A program made the translations under genes and the position numbers. The notes beneath the pieces are model-generated. The model did not search any database and was not told where the DNA came from. It saw only the letters and a list, made by a program, of their open reading frames with translations. Of a stretch of 64,000 nucleotides of DNA, positions 60,520-64,000 are shown piece after piece; the stretch's first letter is position 1; every line of letters begins with the position of its first letter. The stretch is from Micromonospora coerulea (GTDB lineage Bacteria; Actinomycetota; Actinomycetes; Mycobacteriales; Micromonosporaceae), in NCBI RefSeq assembly GCF_016598485.1, contig NZ_JAEMUW010000024.1:30938-94937 (forward strand), written 5' to 3'.

Positions 60520-61917
60520 GTGAGAGTGGTTCCTGCGACTTCCCGGGCGCCGAGCGCGGCAGGGCAGGAAGGCCATCGGCCACGCGTGCGACGGGTTGTG
60601 ACCTCGGCAGCCATCGGGCAGTTCGTCGAGTGGTACGACTTCACCGTCTACGCATACTCGGCTGCGATGATCGCGCAGCTGTTCTTTCCTGGCGAGGATC
60701 CCGTGGTCGGCCTGCTGTCGACCTTCGCCGTGTACGCGGTCGGCTTCGTCATGCGACCCGTGGGAGGAATCCTCTTCGGGCACCTTGGCGATAAAGGCGG
60801 GCGCCGCGGTGTGCTGGCGTTGGTAATCCTGCTCATGGGCGGCGCGACGCTCGCCATCGGCCTGTTGCCCACCTACCAGCAGATCGGGGTTGCCGCTCCG
60901 GTCCTCCTCGTGACCTGCCGCCTCCTGCAAGGCCTGTCGGCCGGGGGTGAAGCGATGGGGTCCAACTCACTCGTCGCGGAGCACGCACCTACGAACCGCC
61001 GTGGTCTGTTCGTGGGGTTCACCTACTCCTTCGCGAACGTGCCGCCGATCTTTGCGGCGCTCCTCATCCTGCTCCTGACAAATGTCTTGGCGGCGGACGC
61101 TTACAGTTCATGGGGCTGGCGGATCCCCTTCCTGGTTGGCGGTGTCATCTCCTTCATCGGGCTCTACATTCGTCGCCACGTCGAGGAATCGCCCGCCTTC
61201 GAGGCAACTCGAGAAGCCAAGAGGGTGACCCGCATCCCTGCGGTGTCGGTCCTGCGCGATCACGCCAAGCCGCTCGCGTTCACCTTTGCCATGGCCGCGC
61301 TCTCCGGCCTCGGCTTTTACACCCTCACCGGCTACTTCGTCACGTACCTCACCCAGGCGGTCAAGCTTCCGAGCAACGCGGCCCTCCTGTCGAACTCCAT
61401 CGCACTGACGATCGCCTTCGTCGCGATGCCGCTCGCCGGGCTGGCGTCCGACCACCTCGGTCGGAAGAAGGTGCTCGCGGCGGGTGCCCTCCTGTCCGCC
61501 GTCGTCGCGATCCCGGCCTACGTCCTCGCCGGGCAGGGGACACTGTCCGGCGCGATCGCGGGTCAGGCGCTGCTGGCCCTCGCGTTGGGCATCTTCTTCG
61601 GCCCGGTTGGTATCGCGTTCCTCGAGGCGTTCCCGACACGAGTGCGGTTCAGCGGATCGGCCATCGGATACAACGGCGCCTACGTCGTCTTCGGCGGGAC
61701 GGCGCCGCTGCTCGGTGTTTGGCTCGTCGAGCGGACAGGGAGCCTGCTCGCGCCAGCGGTCTACATGGCCGGTCTGGCCGCACTCGTCTTTGTGGCCGCC
61801 CTGCTCATGCCGGAGACGTACCGCCGTCCCATGCTCGACGCCGACGACCTCGGGCCGGAGGTGGCGGCGCAGGAACCGACCGCGCCAGCAACGTCCGCGT
61901 CAGCGCCCACCCATTAA
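60520..61917 (+). CDS. Major facilitator transporter, metabolite:H+ symporter (MHS) family
   Basis: 465 residues if GTG 60520 is used, ten bases after the GGAGG core; GTG 60511 abuts the ribosome site directly. Twelve helices. MHS hallmarks: AAIGQFVEWYDFTVYAYSAA, the helix 2-3 loop VMRPVGGILFGHLGDKGGRR, CRLLQGLSAGGEAMGSNSLV, and RRHVEESPAFEA in the central loop. Relatives import organic acids, betaines or osmolytes with protons. Fourteen bases separate it from the amidase gene, so its cargo may be the amide or nitrile that enzyme hydrolyses. Confidence 0.9.
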   Translation: MRVVPATSRAPSAAGQEGHRPRVRRVVTSAAIGQFVEWYDFTVYAYSAAMIAQLFFPGEDPVVGLLSTFAVYAVGFVMRPVGGILFGHLGDKGGRRGVLALVILLMGGATLAIGLLPTYQQIGVAAPVLLVTCRLLQGLSAGGEAMGSNSLVAEHAPTNRRGLFVGFTYSFANVPPIFAALLILLLTNVLAADAYSSWGWRIPFLVGGVISFIGLYIRRHVEESPAFEATREAKRVTRIPAVSVLRDHAKPLAFTFAMAALSGLGFYTLTGYFVTYLTQAVKLPSNAALLSNSIALTIAFVAMPLAGLASDHLGRKKVLAAGALLSAVVAIPAYVLAGQGTLSGAIAGQALLALALGIFFGPVGIAFLEAFPTRVRFSGSAIGYNGAYVVFGGTAPLLGVWLVERTGSLLAPAVYMAGLAALVFVAALLMPETYRRPMLDADDLGPEVAAQEPTAPATSASAPTH

Positions 61918-61930
61918 TGAAGGAGACCTC

Positions 61931-62833
61931 GTGACCAATCGCGATTCTCTGGTCGTTTCTGTCGTCCAGTTCACCGCGTCCGACCTCGACCCCGACGGCA
62001 CGGTAAAGAAATGCCTGGCGCTCATCGACAAGGCCGCCGCCGATGGCGCTCAGCTCGTCGTGCTGCCGGAGGTGTGGACCGGTCTCGGCTACTCCTCGCC
62101 GATCGCAGCCAAGGAGTTGGCCCAGACGGTGCCGGGACCAGCGACCGACGCGCTGGCGGAAAGGGCGCGCCAGCACGGCCTCTACATCGTCGGCTCGCTT
62201 TACGGGCATGCGCCGAGCGGCCGACTGTACAACGTGGCGCCTGTCATCGGCCCTGAGGGCACGGTCCTCGGGCGCTACGTCAAGACGCACCTCTTTGACG
62301 CTCCCAACCGCGCGGATATCAAGGGCGGCATCAGGGAGTCGGACAAGGTCGAAGCTGGCCACGAGCTGCCCGTGTTTTCGACCGAACTCGGACCCATCGG
62401 TGTCACCATCTGCTCCGACCTACGCTTCCCCGAGCCCTACCGCCTCTTGGCGCTCCGCGGCGCTCGGATCATCCTGAACGTTTCCGCGTTCCTGGCCCCC
62501 CGCGTCGACCACTGGGAGTTCCTGCTGCGGGCGAGAGCGGTCGAGAACCAGGTATTCGTGGTGGGCTCTGGGCAAGTCGGTATCGAACCAGCTAGCGGAA
62601 TCGGCTTCGTTGGACGATCGATGATTGTCGACCCGTGGGGTACCGTCATCGCGACCGCATCTGACACGGAGGGCATTGTCACGTCGCGGATCGACATGTC
62701 CATGATCGACCAGGTCCGGCGGAGTTATCCGCTACTTGAACAGCGACGCCCGTCACTTTATGGCGACATCGCAGCCGCCGTCAACGATCAAGGTCTCCTC
62801 GCCCCCGGGCCGGCCGTTCCCACGAACGCCTAA
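61931..62833 (+). CDS. Carbon-nitrogen hydrolase (nitrilase superfamily amidase)
   Basis: 300 residues from GTG 61931 behind AAGGAGA. The catalytic triad is complete: Glu in LVVLPEVWTGLGY, Lys in LGRYVKTHLFDAP, Cys in VTICSDLRFPEPYR. The second Glu-type contact region LLRARAVENQVFVVGSGQVG is also kept. Such enzymes hydrolyse amides, carbamoyl groups or nitriles in the cytoplasm; the ICSDLRFPE form is usual for amidases of the deaminated-glutathione/omega-amidase-like branches rather than true nitrilases. Operon with the MHS transporter under LacI control suggests catabolism of an imported amide. Confidence 0.88.
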   Translation: MTNRDSLVVSVVQFTASDLDPDGTVKKCLALIDKAAADGAQLVVLPEVWTGLGYSSPIAAKELAQTVPGPATDALAERARQHGLYIVGSLYGHAPSGRLYNVAPVIGPEGTVLGRYVKTHLFDAPNRADIKGGIRESDKVEAGHELPVFSTELGPIGVTICSDLRFPEPYRLLALRGARIILNVSAFLAPRVDHWEFLLRARAVENQVFVVGSGQVGIEPASGIGFVGRSMIVDPWGTVIATASDTEGIVTSRIDMSMIDQVRRSYPLLEQRRPSLYGDIAAAVNDQGLLAPGPAVPTNA

Positions 62834-63119
62834 GGGCTTGCAGAAGAACAACACGCGGATTCCGGATCCGGCCGAGTTGCTATCGAAGCCACCCGCGGCC
62901 TGCGGAGATTCCCCTCGACAGACTGCACGCACTCTCGATGCCCATCGCCTATTTGCGCAGGTCCAACGAGTGCCTACCACAACGGCGCTTCCCAGAATCG
63001 GAATCAGCGTGTTAATCCTCTGCGCGCCCTAACGATCTCGTGCGCAACAGGGTGGTCGCGGCACCACCTCGGGCGCGCGTGATGATCTTCAGTTGCCGAG
63101 CCGGTCGGCTCGTCGATTG
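62834..63119. other. Gene-free stretch
   Basis: No open frame with actinomycete codon use on either strand, and lower GC than the flanks in its first half. GAGCCGGTCGGCTC near 63094-63107 can form a 6 bp hairpin. No terminator of note follows the amidase. It appears to be decayed sequence. Confidence 0.5.
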
Positions 63120-63290
63120 TTCAACCGCCCCGCGTTCACCGGGATCTCCCGCCGGCCGGTCCTGGCGGCGGTGTTCGTGGCGGAGATCGGCGAGGTCGAC
63201 CGGTTCGGTGGCCCGGCGCAGCTGGCCTCGTGGGTCGGGCTCACGCACGCGACCGCGAGTCCGCCGAGCACCTGGGCAGGCCCGCATCTT
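63120..63290 (+). mobile_element. IS110-family transposase remnant
   Basis: The plus-strand text FTGISRRPVLAAVFVAEIGE and VDRFGGPAQLASWVGLT matches the C-terminal Transposase_20 region of IS110-type transposases (usual form: GIPGVGPVLAA then FGSPAQLASWAGL). The coding frame decays after base 63243. Only about 45 of some 400 residues are left and no ends are visible, so it cannot move by itself. Limits are approximate. Confidence 0.7.
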
Positions 63291-63301
63291 GGGAGCCCGC
63301 G

Positions 63302-63790
63302 TCAGTGCGGCGGTGCGGTGACCGGAATCCACGTCCACGGTCGTGCGGAGCACGGGCCGCCGTTCTGCAGCATGAGCCGTCGGGCCGCCGGCTCCACCGC
63401 GACCGTGGCGAGCGTCGCCCACCGGGCCCCAGCCGGCCGTCGATCGGCGGGTGGCAGCACACCTCGGCACCATCATCGGCGTGGACGGTGAGCAGCGCGG
63501 CGAGGTCGCCGACGCTGTCGGGGTCCCGCCACTCGCGAACCCGCGCGGATAACGCGCGGAACCGGTCGTACGTCTCCGGCTCGCGCCGTCCGCGCAGCTC
63601 GCCGGCGGCCAGCACCGGGTCGAGGAAGTGGTTGGTGTGCAGCAGCCAGCCCTCTTCGTTCGGCGGGACCACCGCGACACCGGCGGGGCTGACCTCGACG
63701 CACGCGTCGTTCACGTCGTCTTCGCCCACGACGCCGTGCGGGTGTCGCACGCCCACGGCCGCCCCGCCGCCGGACTCACCGACGGCGTGC
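63302..63790 (-). pseudogene. C45-family acyltransferase/peptidase, frameshifted C-terminal part
   Basis: On the minus strand ACVEVSPAGVAVVPPNEEGW, LLHTNHFLDPVLAAGELRGR and LAALLTVHADDGAEVCCHPP are typical of C45 (isopenicillin-N-acyltransferase-like) proteins. Near 63440 the frame changes: the family's end continues as RWATLATVAVEPAARRLMLQ and NGGPCSARPWTWIPVTAPPH, stopping at 63302. The N-terminal part with the nucleophile Cys is not recognisable upstream of about 63760. Hence a broken gene. The upper limit is approximate. Confidence 0.68.
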
Positions 63791-63901
63791 TCGAGCTGCT
63801 GTTCTGTGGCCTGTCCAAGACCGCCGGCGGGTGGCCGCGCCGGTGCCGCTGGGATGCGATGGTCCCGGCTGGCCGGTCACCGGGAACTCCTGAACGCCGA
63901 T

Positions 63902-64000
63902 TCAGGACGCCAGCCGTTCGATCCAGGTCACCCAAGCAGGCACGTGTGCGTATGGTTCGACTCGCTCCTCCGACACGAACCCCCACGGCTCGACTGCCAG
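63902..64000 (-). CDS. C-terminal end of an unidentified gene running off the window
   Basis: On the minus strand the frame is open from the window edge and reads LAVEPWGFVSEERVEPYAHV then PAWVTWIERLAS and TGA at 63904-63902. Third codon positions are mostly G or C, as in real genes here. Thirty-two residues only; no family recognised. Bases 63791-63901 between it and the C45 remnant hold nothing I can assign. Confidence 0.45.
   Translation of the reverse strand: MAVEPWGFVSEERVEPYAHVPAWVTWIERLAS

Noticed and set aside
1..64000. tRNA, rRNA, riboswitch and CRISPR signals
   Set aside because: None seen on either strand by reading; no cloverleaf-like segments, no spaced direct repeats and no conserved riboswitch core.

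Overview
The window looks like chromosomal DNA of a high-GC, mycelial-type actinomycete, most likely a Micromonosporaceae-like soil or plant-associated organism. The evidence is very high GC at third codon positions, many GTG starts, start/stop overlaps of 1-8 bases, Tat and Sec signal peptides, and LacI- and GntR-type regulators. This lineage call rests on style and family content, not on a marker gene. I saw no tRNA, rRNA or CRISPR array.

Bases 1-25238 form a co-directional rhamnose block. Six large secreted alpha-L-rhamnosidases (four GH78, two GH106; the first cut by the window edge) lead into rhamnulokinase (rhaB) and the lactate-oxidation set lutABC. The logic is: release L-rhamnose outside the cell, phosphorylate rhamnulose inside, and burn the lactate formed from lactaldehyde. 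The isomerase, aldolase and importer are not in the window. The last 34 codons of a sugar ABC permease survive just after lutC, so an importer may once have sat there.

Bases 25336-38017 form a uronate block. Glucuronate isomerase (uxaC) is divergent from a LacI regulator. Then come nine tightly overlapping genes: a polyamine-type ABC importer, KDPG aldolase, mannonate dehydratase, KDG kinase, altronate dehydratase and fructuronate reductase. The glucuronate-to-pyruvate route is complete here; the galacturonate branch lacks tagaturonate reductase.

Bases 38051-51343 hold secreted enzymes in two divergent groups: GH79 and GH2 beta-glucuronidase-like enzymes on the minus strand; and on the plus strand a beta-helix protein, two near-duplicate GH79 enzymes and a GH86-like clan-A hydrolase. 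The 371-base divergent region has two copies of the same operator-like 14-mer that also lies between uxaC and lacI, so one regulator probably controls both groups. Taken together, the first 51 kb suggest use of a rhamnose- and uronate-bearing plant glycan, such as arabinogalactan-protein or gum side chains capped by rhamnosyl-glucuronic acid, or rhamnogalacturonan.

Bases 51437-52663 are debris: a frameshifted, truncated GH28 gene fused to an inverted, frameshifted class III CoA-transferase fragment. After this scar comes a different region (52745-62833): an amino-acid permease, a 109-residue unknown, a GlcD-like FAD oxidase and a CCG Fe-S protein with a Cys/Gly-rich tail, divergent from a GntR/FCD regulator overlapping a stand-alone Cache protein; then a LacI regulator divergent from an MHS-family transporter and a nitrilase-superfamily amidase. 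Bases 62834-64000 are decayed DNA (IS110 scrap, broken C45 acyltransferase) with the tail of one more gene at the edge.
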